The position numbers were made by a program, and so were the translations under genes. Positions 44,946-54,223 of a DNA stretch of 64,000 nt are shown piece by piece. Source of the DNA: CAVORB01 sp963698495. GTDB lineage: Bacteria; Pseudomonadota; Gammaproteobacteria; Chromatiales; Chromatiaceae. The stretch spans positions 62,001 to 126,000 of the forward strand of contig CAVORB010000004.1 in the NCBI GenBank assembly GCA_963698495.1. The letters are read 5' to 3'. How positions within the stretch are numbered: the first letter of the stretch is position 1; each line of letters opens with the position of its first letter. The notes under the pieces are model-generated. The model was not told where the DNA came from. It did not search any database and was given only the letters and a program-made list of their open reading frames with translations.

Positions 44946-47123
44946 ATGACAGAACGCACCCAAGCAGGCGGCCTCCTGGTGGCCACACCTCTTTTCGAGC
45001 TTGTGAACAACGAGATCGCGCCGGGAACCGGCGTCGAGCCCCAGGAATTCTGGTCGAAACTCGCCGGCATCGTCTCCGACCTTACGCCGCGCAACCGGGA
45101 GCTCCTCGCCACACGCGACGCGCTGCAGGCCCGCATGGACGACTGGCACCGCCGCAACCCCGGCCCGATTCGCGATCTGCCCGCCTACAAGGCGTTCCTC
45201 GCGGAAATCGGCTATCTGGCGCCCGAGGGCGGCGACTTCTCGGTGACCACCGAAAACGTCGACCCGGAGATCGCCCACATCGCGGGCCCGCAGCTGGTGG
45301 TGCCGGTGAACAACGCCCGTTATGCGCTGAACGCCGCCAACGCCCGCTGGGGCAGCCTCTACGACGCGCTCTACGGCACCGACGTCATCCCGGAGGAAGG
45401 CGGCGCGGAGCGGGGCAGCAAGTACAACCCCACGCGCGGGGCCAAGGTGATCGCGTACGCGAGCAACTTCCTCGACCAGGCCGTTCCCTTGGCGCAAGGC
45501 AAGCACGGGGAGGCGACCTCCTACCGGGTCGAAAACGGCCAGCTCGTCGCAACCATCGCCGGCGCCGCCGAGACGGGCCTGCGAGACCCGAGCGCCTTGA
45601 CTGGATATCGGACGGAGAACGGGCGCCTCAGCACCCTGCTCCTGGCACACAACGGGCTGCACATCGAGCTACAGATCGACCCCGAGCACCCGATCGGAAA
45701 GGCGAGCGCCGCGGGCGTGAAGGACGTCGTGCTGGAGTCCGCCGTCACGACCATCCAGGACTGCGAGGATTCGGTGGCCGCGGTGGACGCCGAGGACAAG
45801 GTCGTGGTCTACCGCAACTGGCTAGGCCTCATGCGCGGCGATCTCACTGCCAGCTTCTCCAAGGGCGGGCACATGACCGACCGCGCTCTGGAGCCGGACC
45901 GCGTCTATACCGCGCCGGACGGCTCCGAGCTGGTCCTGCCCGGCCGCAGCCTGATGCTGGTGCGAAACGTGGGGCACCTGATGACCACGGACGCCGTGCT
46001 CACCGCGGATGGAGAAGAGATCTTCGAGGGCATGCTCGACGGCATGATGACGGCGCTGGCGGCGATGCAGGACCTCAAGGGCTCGGGGCGCTACCGCAAC
46101 TCGCGTGCTGGCAGCGTCTACATCGTCAAGCCCAAGATGCACGGGCCGGATGAGGTCGCCTTCGCCGTAGAGCTGTTCGGCCAGATCGAGGACGCATTGG
46201 GCCTGGCCCGCAACACCCTGAAGATCGGCATCATGGACGAGGAGCGGCGCACCACGGTGAATCTCAAGGAGTGCATCCGCGCTGCGAGGGAGCGGGTCAT
46301 CTTCATCAACACCGGCTTTCTCGACCGCACCGGCGACGAGATGCACACCGCGATGGAAGCGGGCCCCATGCTGCGCAAGGGGGACATGAAGACCGCACCT
46401 TGGCTGCTCGCCTACGAGGACTGGAACGTCGACGTCGGTCTGGCCTGCGGACTGCGCGGCCACGCGCAGATCGGCAAGGGCATGTGGACCATGCCGGAGG
46501 AGATGCGCGCCATGGTTCAGACCAAACGCGGGCACCCCCAGGCCGGCGCCAATTGCGCCTGGGTCCCCTCCCCCACTGCCGCCACCTTGCACGCCATGCA
46601 CTATCATGAAATCAGCGTGGCGGACCGTCAGGCGGAGATTGCAGCGGGCGGGCCGCGCGCCAAGCTGGACACGATTCTCACCGTCCCGGTCGCGGAAACC
46701 CCGAACTGGACGGCAGAAGAGGTCCAGCAGGAACTCGACAACAACTGCCAGGGCATCCTCGGATATGTCGTGCGCTGGATCGACCAGGGCGTGGGCTGCT
46801 CGAAGGTGCCGGACATCAAGAACACCGGTCTGATGGAGGACCGCGCGACGCTCCGGATCTCGAGCCAGCACGTCGCCAACTGGCTGCATCACGGCATCGT
46901 GACCAGCGACCAGGTCATCGCCACGCTCAAGCGCATGGCGGAGGTGGTCGATGGCCAGAACGCCAGCGATCCGCTGTATCGGCCAATGGCTCCGGGGTTC
47001 GACGGCATCGCCTTCGAGGCGGCCTGCGACCTGATTTTCAAGGGCCGGGAGGTGCCGAACGGCTACACCGAGCCCACGCTCCACGCGAAGCGCCTGGAGC
47101 TCAAGGCTGTTGCCGGACGCTAG
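44946..47123 (+). CDS. glcB: Malate synthase G
   Basis: 725 aa monomeric glyoxylate-cycle enzyme joining acetyl-CoA and glyoxylate. Key segments: VVPVNNARYALNAANARWGS, ESAVTTIQDCEDSVAAVDAE, HMTDRALEPDRVYTAPDGSE, the active-site DEERRTTVNLKECIRA, and EAGPMLRKGDMKTAPWLLAY. ATG at 44946 with GACGGCGAG before it. Upstream is an AT-rich stretch (44755-44815) likely to hold the promoter. Isocitrate lyase is not in the window. Confidence 0.96.
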   Translation: MTERTQAGGLLVATPLFELVNNEIAPGTGVEPQEFWSKLAGIVSDLTPRNRELLATRDALQARMDDWHRRNPGPIRDLPAYKAFLAEIGYLAPEGGDFSVTTENVDPEIAHIAGPQLVVPVNNARYALNAANARWGSLYDALYGTDVIPEEGGAERGSKYNPTRGAKVIAYASNFLDQAVPLAQGKHGEATSYRVENGQLVATIAGAAETGLRDPSALTGYRTENGRLSTLLLAHNGLHIELQIDPEHPIGKASAAGVKDVVLESAVTTIQDCEDSVAAVDAEDKVVVYRNWLGLMRGDLTASFSKGGHMTDRALEPDRVYTAPDGSELVLPGRSLMLVRNVGHLMTTDAVLTADGEEIFEGMLDGMMTALAAMQDLKGSGRYRNSRAGSVYIVKPKMHGPDEVAFAVELFGQIEDALGLARNTLKIGIMDEERRTTVNLKECIRAARERVIFINTGFLDRTGDEMHTAMEAGPMLRKGDMKTAPWLLAYEDWNVDVGLACGLRGHAQIGKGMWTMPEEMRAMVQTKRGHPQAGANCAWVPSPTAATLHAMHYHEISVADRQAEIAAGGPRAKLDTILTVPVAETPNWTAEEVQQELDNNCQGILGYVVRWIDQGVGCSKVPDIKNTGLMEDRATLRISSQHVANWLHHGIVTSDQVIATLKRMAEVVDGQNASDPLYRPMAPGFDGIAFEAACDLIFKGREVPNGYTEPTLHAKRLELKAVAGR

Positions 47124-47361
47124 CTTGAGCAGCCGTGATGAAGTTATTGAATCGCGACTTTATTGATCTGAATCGCGAAAAAGCGGCCCTCTACGGGCTC
47201 GCCTGCGATATATTGCATTGACAAACAGCTTTTCCCGGTGCGGGCGTCTGCGACAAACCGGGAGGCGAGGACAGAAGAAGTGTTCATGGAAGAGCAGACG
47301 ACGAACCACCAAAACGCAACCTCAATCACCGTCCCTCGCGGGATGGAGGAGTTAAGACATC

Positions 47362-47703
47362 ATGTCAGCAATGCAGATTGCCGGCCGCGAGCTGGAAGTC
47401 AACCGCAAGGGTTACCTCGTTGACTTCGACGCGTGGGACAAGGACATTGCTCAGGCGATCGCGGCGGAGGAAGGGCTCACCCTCAGCGAATGCCACTGGG
47501 CGGTGATCGGTTTCCTGCGAGAGTACTACGGCGAGCTCGAGCACCCGCCGTCGCCGCGCATCGTGGTCAAGCGCATCGGCGAGCGCCTGACGATGAACGC
47601 GCCCTGCACCCGCAAGACCCTCGAGGCCCTGTTCCCCGGCGGCGGGTGCAAACAGGCCTGCCGCATCGCGGGTCTCCCCGACTACTACTGCCACGCCTGC
47701 TAA
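47362..47703 (+). CDS. DsrC/TusE-family sulfur carrier protein
   Basis: 113 aa. The body (LEVNRKGYLVDFDAWDKDIA, LTLSECHWAVIGFLREYYGE) is standard. The C-terminal arm holds both functional cysteines, C100 (CysB) and C110 (CysA), ten residues apart in ACRIAGLPDYYC, as in DsrC that carries sulfur as a trisulfide for dissimilatory sulfite reductase; TusE has only the last. Unusually the chain continues HAC after CysA, ending in a further Cys, and another Cys is at 96. No dsr genes are nearby, so this is a stand-alone paralogue. GGAGGAG lies upstream of the ATG. Confidence 0.9.
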   Translation: MSAMQIAGRELEVNRKGYLVDFDAWDKDIAQAIAAEEGLTLSECHWAVIGFLREYYGELEHPPSPRIVVKRIGERLTMNAPCTRKTLEALFPGGGCKQACRIAGLPDYYCHAC

Positions 47704-47959
47704 GACCAAGTCGCCCCGCCCCGCAAGGGGCCGGGCGCATTCCCACCGTATCTGAAAAACCTAGGCGGGGCCATCTTCGGCCCGCTCGGACACCTTGCGT
47801 CTTTCTGGGAGACCTCATGTCTGCCGAGTCCCGGAGCTGCCGCTCGGGAGCAAACGGCGGGCGGGCCAACCTCCCGCATCGCGCGCAAGACCCTGCGCTG
47901 CGCCCGACCCGCCCTTGGTGTATCGTAATCGGCTGTGCCGATACTCGGGAACCATACAG

Positions 47960-49825
47960 ATGGACGTGGAGCTTGTCGAAATCCGCGATTTTCTCGCTAC
48001 CCACCACCCCTTCGACCTGCTGCCGGAGGACGTCCTGGAGCACCTGCCCAAGCGCCTGTCCGTGCGCTACTTCCGGCGCGGCACCCCCGTACCTCCCAAG
48101 GATGCAGACCAGCCCTACCTCTATCTCGTGCGGCGCGGCGCGATCGAGCTGCGTGACGATCGCGGCGAGCTGGTGAGCAAGCTCGCGGAGGGCGACCTGT
48201 GCGTCATGCACTGCCGGCCCGACGACCCCTCCGCCCAGTTCATCGGCTCGACCGCCGAGGACACCCTCGCCTACCTGATGCCCTGCTCGGAGCTGGACCG
48301 GCTGCGCAGCGAGCACACCGACTTCGCGGACCACTTCGATCACTCGATCGCGGAGCGCCTGCGCAAGGCATTGGACGTGATCAAGGCGGAGCCTCCCGCC
48401 GGCGCCAACCTGATGACGGTGCAGGTCGCCGACTTGCTCGGTCGCTCGCTGGTGAACGCGAGCCCCGACACCAGCATCCGGGAGGCGGCGCGGGTGATGA
48501 CCGAGGCGCGCGTCTCCTCCCTGGTCATCACCGATGGTGATCGCCTCGTGGGCATGGTCACGGACCGCGACCTGCGTAGCCGTTGCCTCGTCGCCGGCCG
48601 CTCCTACGACGAGCCGGTGCGCAACATCATGAGCGAGAACCTGCACACGACCAACGTCGACGCGCTCGGCTTCGAGGCCCTGATCAAGATGTCCCGACTC
48701 AATGTGCATCACCTGCCCGTGCTGGACGAGGAGCGCGTGGTCGGCGTGATCTCCACCTCCGACCTGGTTCGCTTCCAGAGCGCCAGCTCGGTCTACCTGG
48801 TCGGCGACATCGACAAGGCTCGGGACATCGACACCCTGGTCCAGATCAGCAGCAAGGTCCCGGAGCTGCAGGTCCACCTGGTCACCAGCGGGGCAACCGC
48901 GGACCAGGTAGGGCAGGCGGTGAGCGCGGTAACGGACGCCATCACGGTGCGCCTGCTCCAGCTGGCGGAATCGGAGCTCGGTCCCCCGCCGGTCCCCTAC
49001 ACCTGGATGGCGGGCGGCTCGCAGGCGCGGCGCGAACAGTCGTCGCACTCGGATCAGGACAATGCCCTGATGATCGCCGATCACATGAAGCCAGGCGACG
49101 ACGAGTACTTCGCTGCCCTGGCCAAGATCGTCAACGACGGCCTCAATGCCTGCGGCTATTACTACTGCCCGGGCGAGGTCATGGCCTCCAATCCGAAATG
49201 GCGCCAGCCGCTGCGCCTTTGGCGCAAGTACTTCACCACCTGGATTGAGCGGCCCGAGCCGATGGCCCTGATGCTCGCCAGCGTGTTCTTCGATCTGCGC
49301 CCGCTGTACGATCCGGAGGGCATGTTCGAGGAGCTGCACGAGCACATCCTCGAGCACAGCCGCTCCAACCGGATCTTCATCGCCTACATGGCGTCCAATG
49401 CCCTCAAGCACCGGCCACCGCTCGGTTTCTTCCGTAACTTCGTGCTCATCAGCGGCGGCGACCACGACCACACCCTCGATCTCAAGCGCCGCGGCACGGT
49501 GCCCATCGTCGACCTTGCACGGGTCTACGCGCTGTCGGCGGGAATCCCCGCGATCAATACCATCGAGCGCCTGGAGGCCGGCCCCAGGGTCCAGGCCGTT
49601 AGCCGCGACGGCGCCGCCAACCTGATTGACGCCCTCGAGTTCATCGGCACGCTGCGCATGCGCCACCAGGCGAATCAGCTCCGCCGTGGCGAGAGGGCGG
49701 ACAATTACCTGTCCCCGGATGAGCTCTCGCGCCTGGAGCAGGGCCATCTCAAAGACGCGTTTTCCTTGATCAACACCATGCAGGAGTCGCTGGGACAGCG
49801 CTACCAGGCGGGACGCTTCGCCTGA
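47960..49825 (+). CDS. cNMP-binding / CBS-pair / DUF294 nucleotidyltransferase-like protein
   Basis: 621 aa signalling protein. Cyclic-nucleotide-binding-like domain about 10-125; two CBS motifs about 150-270 (RVSSLVITDGDRLVGMVTDR, NVHHLPVLDEERVVGVISTS); GlnD-like nucleotidyltransferase domain with GGSQARREQSSHSDQDNALM near 350; and a DUF294 C-terminal helical domain. CBS pairs sense adenylates, and the transferase motif keeps GGS and the acidic DxD, so it may be active. The ATG at 47960 was chosen because the domain starts there. One base separates its stop from the exonuclease gene. Confidence 0.9.
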   Translation: MDVELVEIRDFLATHHPFDLLPEDVLEHLPKRLSVRYFRRGTPVPPKDADQPYLYLVRRGAIELRDDRGELVSKLAEGDLCVMHCRPDDPSAQFIGSTAEDTLAYLMPCSELDRLRSEHTDFADHFDHSIAERLRKALDVIKAEPPAGANLMTVQVADLLGRSLVNASPDTSIREAARVMTEARVSSLVITDGDRLVGMVTDRDLRSRCLVAGRSYDEPVRNIMSENLHTTNVDALGFEALIKMSRLNVHHLPVLDEERVVGVISTSDLVRFQSASSVYLVGDIDKARDIDTLVQISSKVPELQVHLVTSGATADQVGQAVSAVTDAITVRLLQLAESELGPPPVPYTWMAGGSQARREQSSHSDQDNALMIADHMKPGDDEYFAALAKIVNDGLNACGYYYCPGEVMASNPKWRQPLRLWRKYFTTWIERPEPMALMLASVFFDLRPLYDPEGMFEELHEHILEHSRSNRIFIAYMASNALKHRPPLGFFRNFVLISGGDHDHTLDLKRRGTVPIVDLARVYALSAGIPAINTIERLEAGPRVQAVSRDGAANLIDALEFIGTLRMRHQANQLRRGERADNYLSPDELSRLEQGHLKDAFSLINTMQESLGQRYQAGRFA

Positions 49826-49826
49826 G

Positions 49827-50516
49827 ATGCACATCGGGCCGTTTACCACGGACCTGCGCCGGCGCTGGCAGCTGCGCCGCGCCGATCCGGGGCCGCTGCG
49901 GGACTATCTCGCCGTCGCATTCCCGAATCCATCCAGCGACTATCGGCAGGTGGACTATCTCGCCATCGATCTCGAGACCACGGGGCTCGATCCTAAGCGG
50001 GATCAGATCTTGAGCGTGGGCTACGTGCTCCTGCGGGGAAACCGCATCGACCTCTCCACCGCAAGTCACCGGCTGGTGCATGCCGCCTTCGCGATCCCCG
50101 AGCAAAGCGCGGTCATCCATCAAATCACCGACGACCAGGCAGCGGGCGGCGAATCGCTGACGACAGTGCTCGCGGACCTGTTGGAGCATCTCGCCGGCAA
50201 GGTCATGATCGCCCATCACGCCGCGGTCGAGCGAGGCTTCATCAACGCGGCCTGCCGGCGCGAGTTCGGCGGCGGACTGGTCGCGCCAATCGTGGACACC
50301 CAGGCCCTGGCGCGGCGAACCTTCGAGCGGCGCCACATGGCCTTCAAGGGTTCGGACCTGCGCCTGCACTCCCTGGGGGAGCGATACAACCTCCCGCGTT
50401 ACGGGGCGCATAACGCGTTGAGCGACGCGCTGGCGGCCGCCGAGCTCTTTCTCGCCCAAGCCGTGTACATGGAGGGCCGGCGCGGGGCCCGGCTGCGCGA
50501 GTTCCTGTGCGCCTGA
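49827..50516 (+). CDS. DEDDh 3'-5' exonuclease (DNA polymerase III epsilon-like)
   Basis: 229 aa. Exo I YLAIDLETTGLDPKRDQIL, Exo II MIAHHAAVERGFINAACR, Exo III HNALSDALAAAELFLA with the catalytic His. A 40-residue N-terminal helical extension precedes the domain. It lacks the clamp/alpha binding tail of DnaQ. The linkage to a cNMP/CBS/DUF294 protein is recurrent in proteobacteria and suggests a regulated nuclease pair, substrate unknown. Confidence 0.92.
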   Translation: MHIGPFTTDLRRRWQLRRADPGPLRDYLAVAFPNPSSDYRQVDYLAIDLETTGLDPKRDQILSVGYVLLRGNRIDLSTASHRLVHAAFAIPEQSAVIHQITDDQAAGGESLTTVLADLLEHLAGKVMIAHHAAVERGFINAACRREFGGGLVAPIVDTQALARRTFERRHMAFKGSDLRLHSLGERYNLPRYGAHNALSDALAAAELFLAQAVYMEGRRGARLREFLCA

Positions 50517-50922
50517 GCACCGCGCCGTGAAGCGGACGGCGCAATTGGGGACCTTGCCAACAAGCGGCAGGTAGCGAACCTGGGATACAGCGTTTAGACT
50601 TGAGGTTTATTCTGTTGAGGCGCTCGACGGGCGACACGTCTACTGCACGCAAAGACCGGGCGCACATGACCAAGGCGCAGGGACCGCTCCCGCCCGCGAC
50701 ACGGGCCATAGGGCGCGGAACGAGCCAGCACCAGCCTTGAACGCCGCAACAACCTCGCCGCGAAGGGCACGATGTCGGTACAGCAGGATAAGAAGGGTTC
50801 GCCCCGAATAGGTTTCCCGATCGGATCGAGACGATCAGGAACCGCCACGCGTCATCACTTCGAAAAATAACCCCCGTTGCAGCGCTGGGGATCGTCAACC
50901 ACCTGACTGAGGAGAAGACTCC
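50517..50922. other. Gap upstream of acs
   Basis: About 400 bp between the exonuclease and acetyl-CoA synthetase genes. It must hold the acs promoter, but I see no convincing -35/-10 or sigma-54 element. An 84-codon minus-strand frame here has no family resemblance and is not called. Confidence 0.4.
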
Positions 50923-52869
50923 ATGTCGGAGATCAAGACCTATGAGGTTCCGGCCGAGATCGCGGCCAAGGCACACATCACCGCCGAGCAGTACGACGCC
51001 ATGTACAAGCGCTCGGTGGATGACCCCGAGGGCTTCTGGGCTGAGCAAGCCGAAAAGTTCGTCACCTGGACCAAGAAATGGGACAAGGTGAGGGACTACA
51101 GCTTCGGCGCCGACGACCTCCACATCAGATGGTTCGACGGCGGGAAGCTCAACGTCTCCTACAACTGCCTCGACCGCCAGTTGGAGACCCGTGGCGATCA
51201 GGTCGCCATCATCTGGGAAGGGGACAATCCGGAGGAAGACCGCAAGATCACCTACCGCGAGCTGCACACGGAGGTCTGTAAGCTCGCGAACGTGCTCAAG
51301 TCGCGCGGGGTCAAGAAGGGCGACCGGGTCTGCATCTACCTGCCCATGATCCCGGAGGCGGCGGTGGCGATGCTCGCCTGCACCCGCATCGGGGCCGTGC
51401 ACTCGATCGTCTTCGGCGGCTTCTCGCCGGATTCGCTGCGCGACCGCATCCTCGATTCGGACTGCCAGACCCTGATCACCTCCGACGAGAGCGTGCGCGG
51501 CGGCCGTCAGGTGCCGCTGAAGAAGAACGCGGACACCGCTCTGACCGAGTGCCCGAATGTGAGCACCGTTCTGGTGGTCCGGCGCACCGGCGGAAACGTC
51601 GCCTGGACCGAGGGTCGCGACATCTGGTACGACGAGGCCATGGCTGGCGCCTCCACGGAGTGCGCGCCCGAGGAGATGGACGCGGAGGACCCGCTGTTCA
51701 TCCTCTATACCTCCGGCTCGACCGGCAAGCCCAAGGGCGTGCTGCATACCACCGGCGGCTACCTGGTCTTCGCGGCCATGACCCACAAGTACGCCTTCGA
51801 CTATCAGGAGGGCGAGATCTACTGGTGCACCGCCGATGTGGGCTGGGTCACCGGGCACACCTATATCGTCTACGGGCCGCTGGCCAACGGCGCCATCTCG
51901 CTGATGTTCGAGGGTATCCCGAATTACCCGGACGTCTCGCGCTTCTGGCAGGTTGTCGACAAGCACCAGGTCAACATCTTCTACACCGCCCCCACGGCCA
52001 TCCGCGCCCTGATGCGCGCCGGCGAGGAGCCGGTCAAGAAGACCTCGCGCAAGAGCCTGCGCATCCTCGGATCGGTAGGCGAGCCGATCAACCCGGAGGC
52101 ATGGGAGTGGTATCACCGCGTGGTCGGCGACGAGCGCTGCCCGATCGTGGATACCTGGTGGCAGACCGAGACCGGCGGCCATCTGATCACACCGCTGCCC
52201 GGCGCCACGGCGCTCAAGCCCGGCTCCGCCAGCCGCCCCTTCTTCGGCGTGATGCCCGCCATCGTGGATGCGACCGACGGTCACGTGCTTGAGGGTGCGT
52301 GCGAGGGCGCACTGGTCATCACCCAGCCGTGGCCGGCGATGATGCGCTCCGTCTATGGCGACCATCAGCGCTTCGTCGACACCTACTTCAAGCAGTACCC
52401 CGGCTACTATTTCACCGGCGACGGGGCGCGAAGAGACGAGGACGGCTACTACTGGATCACCGGACGCATAGACGATGTGCTCAACGTCTCGGGGCACCGT
52501 CTGGGTACCGCCGAAATCGAGTCCGCGCTGGTGCTGCACCCCCACGTTGCCGAGGCGGCGGTCGTCGGCTATCCCCATGACATCAAGGGACAAGGCATCT
52601 ATGCCTACGTCACCCCGATGGCCGGCGTGGAGCCGACCGATGAGCTCAAGAAGGAGCTGGTGGCCTTGGTGCGCGGCGAGATCGGACCGATCGCGACGGT
52701 GGACGTCATCCAGTGGGCACCCGGCCTGCCAAAGACCCGTTCTGGCAAGATCATGCGTCGAATCCTGCGCAAGATCGCGGCCAACGAGGTCGATACCTTG
52801 GGCGACATCTCTACCCTGGCCGATCCGACCGTGGTCAACGACCTGATCGACAACCGAGCCAACAAGTAA
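50923..52869 (+). CDS. acs: Acetyl-CoA synthetase (AMP-forming)
   Basis: 648 aa, full length. P-loop-like LYTSGSTGKPKGVLHTTGGY, WQTETGGHLITPLPG, ITGRIDDVLNVSGHRLGTAE and the acetylation-regulated lysine in TRSGKIMRRILRKI. Activates acetate to acetyl-CoA; with malate synthase G and PEP carboxykinase it makes an acetate-to-sugar route. ACTGAGGAGAAG upstream gives a good ribosome binding site. Confidence 0.97.
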   Translation: MSEIKTYEVPAEIAAKAHITAEQYDAMYKRSVDDPEGFWAEQAEKFVTWTKKWDKVRDYSFGADDLHIRWFDGGKLNVSYNCLDRQLETRGDQVAIIWEGDNPEEDRKITYRELHTEVCKLANVLKSRGVKKGDRVCIYLPMIPEAAVAMLACTRIGAVHSIVFGGFSPDSLRDRILDSDCQTLITSDESVRGGRQVPLKKNADTALTECPNVSTVLVVRRTGGNVAWTEGRDIWYDEAMAGASTECAPEEMDAEDPLFILYTSGSTGKPKGVLHTTGGYLVFAAMTHKYAFDYQEGEIYWCTADVGWVTGHTYIVYGPLANGAISLMFEGIPNYPDVSRFWQVVDKHQVNIFYTAPTAIRALMRAGEEPVKKTSRKSLRILGSVGEPINPEAWEWYHRVVGDERCPIVDTWWQTETGGHLITPLPGATALKPGSASRPFFGVMPAIVDATDGHVLEGACEGALVITQPWPAMMRSVYGDHQRFVDTYFKQYPGYYFTGDGARRDEDGYYWITGRIDDVLNVSGHRLGTAEIESALVLHPHVAEAAVVGYPHDIKGQGIYAYVTPMAGVEPTDELKKELVALVRGEIGPIATVDVIQWAPGLPKTRSGKIMRRILRKIAANEVDTLGDISTLADPTVVNDLIDNRANK

Positions 52870-53251
52870 ACACTCGAGGCCGCGGCCGGAGTCCGGGGGA
52901 CCGGACCGGCCGCGCGCACGGTCCCACCCGTTCCGATCACGGCATCGCGGTTGGATATCGACGACTCTCAAGGGGGGAGCCGAATCACCGCGGGAGTTGC
53001 ATGAGGGCACGTCCCTGCCACTGGCGGCCGATCGTCTTGTCGGGTCCGGCGCTCAGGGCCCCCCTTGGCGCGATCGGCACGGGCGCGTCTGTCTTCGCTG
53101 CCCCGGCAGCTCCAGAGTGGGCTTGGTTCCGGGCTGTGGTGACGGAGCCCTGCAGACGACCAGGGCGTCTGCTCGGGGCCGGCTCCCGTCCTTGGTGGCC
53201 GCGGATGTCGGCCTTGTGGTCCATGAAGTGAGGTTGCAGTTGAACGCCAAC
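52870..53251. other. Gap between acs and the NYN gene
   Basis: Contains the acs hairpin at 52882-52913 and otherwise no supported gene. A frame open from 52997 into the NYN gene has no family similarity. Confidence 0.4.
52882..52913 (+). terminator. GC-rich hairpin after acs
   Basis: GCGGCCGG and TCCGG (two-base bulge between) pair with CCGGACCGGCCGC. Strong stem 12 bp after the acs stop, but no T-tract, so it may act with Rho. Confidence 0.45.
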
Positions 53252-54073
53252 ATGCGAGTCGGAGTGTTCGTCGATGCCGAAAACGTGCGCTACAACGGCG
53301 GATACCAGATGCGATACGACATCCTGCGCCGGTTCGCCGCCCGGGAAGGCGGAATTCTGCAGCGACTCAATACCTACCTGGCATTCGATGTCGAGCGCGC
53401 CCGGGAGGATCAGGAGTACGCCAAGAAGTCCCGCGCCTATCAGCAAATGGTCCGGGACTTCGGATGGAAGATCACCGTCAAGCACGTCCGCCGTTACACG
53501 GATGAGCACGGCAACGTTACGACCAAGGCCAACGCCGATCTGGATATGGCCGTGGACGCGATGCTGCAGGCGGGCAAGCTGGATCAGGTCCTGCTGGTCA
53601 CGGGCGACGGGGATTTCCTGCAAGTGGTCACCGCGCTGCAGAACACAGGCTGCCGCGTGGAGCTGATCGGCTTCAAGAACGTCTCGCGCCAACTCCAGCA
53701 GGAGGTCGATGCCTACTTCTCCGGGTTCATGGTCCCGGATTTGCTGCCGGTCTCCTACGAACCGAGGAACGAGTGGGGAAAGCCGGGAGCATGCGTTCGC
53801 GGGGTCTGCACCAAGTGGTTTCCCGAGAAGGGTTACGGCTTCCTGCGCTTCATGGACCACATCTCACCCACGGTCTGGATCACGGATCCGCGAGAAGAAG
53901 GATCACCCTACATCAGCGTCTTTTGCCATGCCAACGAGGTGGCGGACGAGGTGACCGAGGATATGTTGATGAACCGCGAGACCATCCTCGAGTTTTACCT
54001 CAACGAAAGCGAGCAGAAGGACAACGGGTTGGTTGCCAACAACGTGCGGCTGGCCTTCTCGGTCAACCGCTGA
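53252..54073 (+). CDS. NYN-domain (LabA-like) ribonuclease fused to cold-shock-like domain
   Basis: 273 aa from the ATG; a TTG at 53240 is preceded by GAGG at good spacing and may be the true start. The NYN/PIN-like domain (1-160) has the acidic set in VGVFVDAENVRYNGG, ADLDMAVDAMLQAG and LLVTGDGDFLQVV. Residues about 195-245 look like a cold-shock/S1-type OB fold (TKWFPEKGYGFLRFMD, YISVFCHANEVADEV). A nuclease joined to an RNA-binding module suggests RNA processing. Orphan gene, no obvious partner. Confidence 0.85.
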   Translation: MRVGVFVDAENVRYNGGYQMRYDILRRFAAREGGILQRLNTYLAFDVERAREDQEYAKKSRAYQQMVRDFGWKITVKHVRRYTDEHGNVTTKANADLDMAVDAMLQAGKLDQVLLVTGDGDFLQVVTALQNTGCRVELIGFKNVSRQLQQEVDAYFSGFMVPDLLPVSYEPRNEWGKPGACVRGVCTKWFPEKGYGFLRFMDHISPTVWITDPREEGSPYISVFCHANEVADEVTEDMLMNRETILEFYLNESEQKDNGLVANNVRLAFSVNR

Positions 54074-54223
54074 CGCGACACAATCCGTTCGCCGTTTTCG
54101 AAAAAACCGTACCGGGTTCACAAAAGCTCACAATCAGGTCGAGAACAGTTGAGAGAGTCTTTGAAAACCATTTAGAGTTGGAATAGTGTCTGCCTAATGC
54201 ATCTGGAGTGACGCCGACCCCCC

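Noticed and set aside
47218..47223. TTGACA as a -35 box for the DsrC-like gene
   Set aside because: No -10-like hexamer at 16-18 bases; the sequence there is CGGGCG.
50594..50848. 84-codon minus-strand frame upstream of acs
   Set aside because: No ribosome binding site, no family resemblance, and it covers the region where the acs promoter should be.
50344..53010. 888-codon minus-strand open frame
   Set aside because: Antisense to acs; no domain and a biased Gly/Arg/Asp composition.
54160..54200. GG-N10-GC sigma-54-like site before pilB
   Set aside because: Only the GG and GC dinucleotides match; the rest of the -24/-12 consensus is absent, and pilB is not usually sigma-54 dependent.
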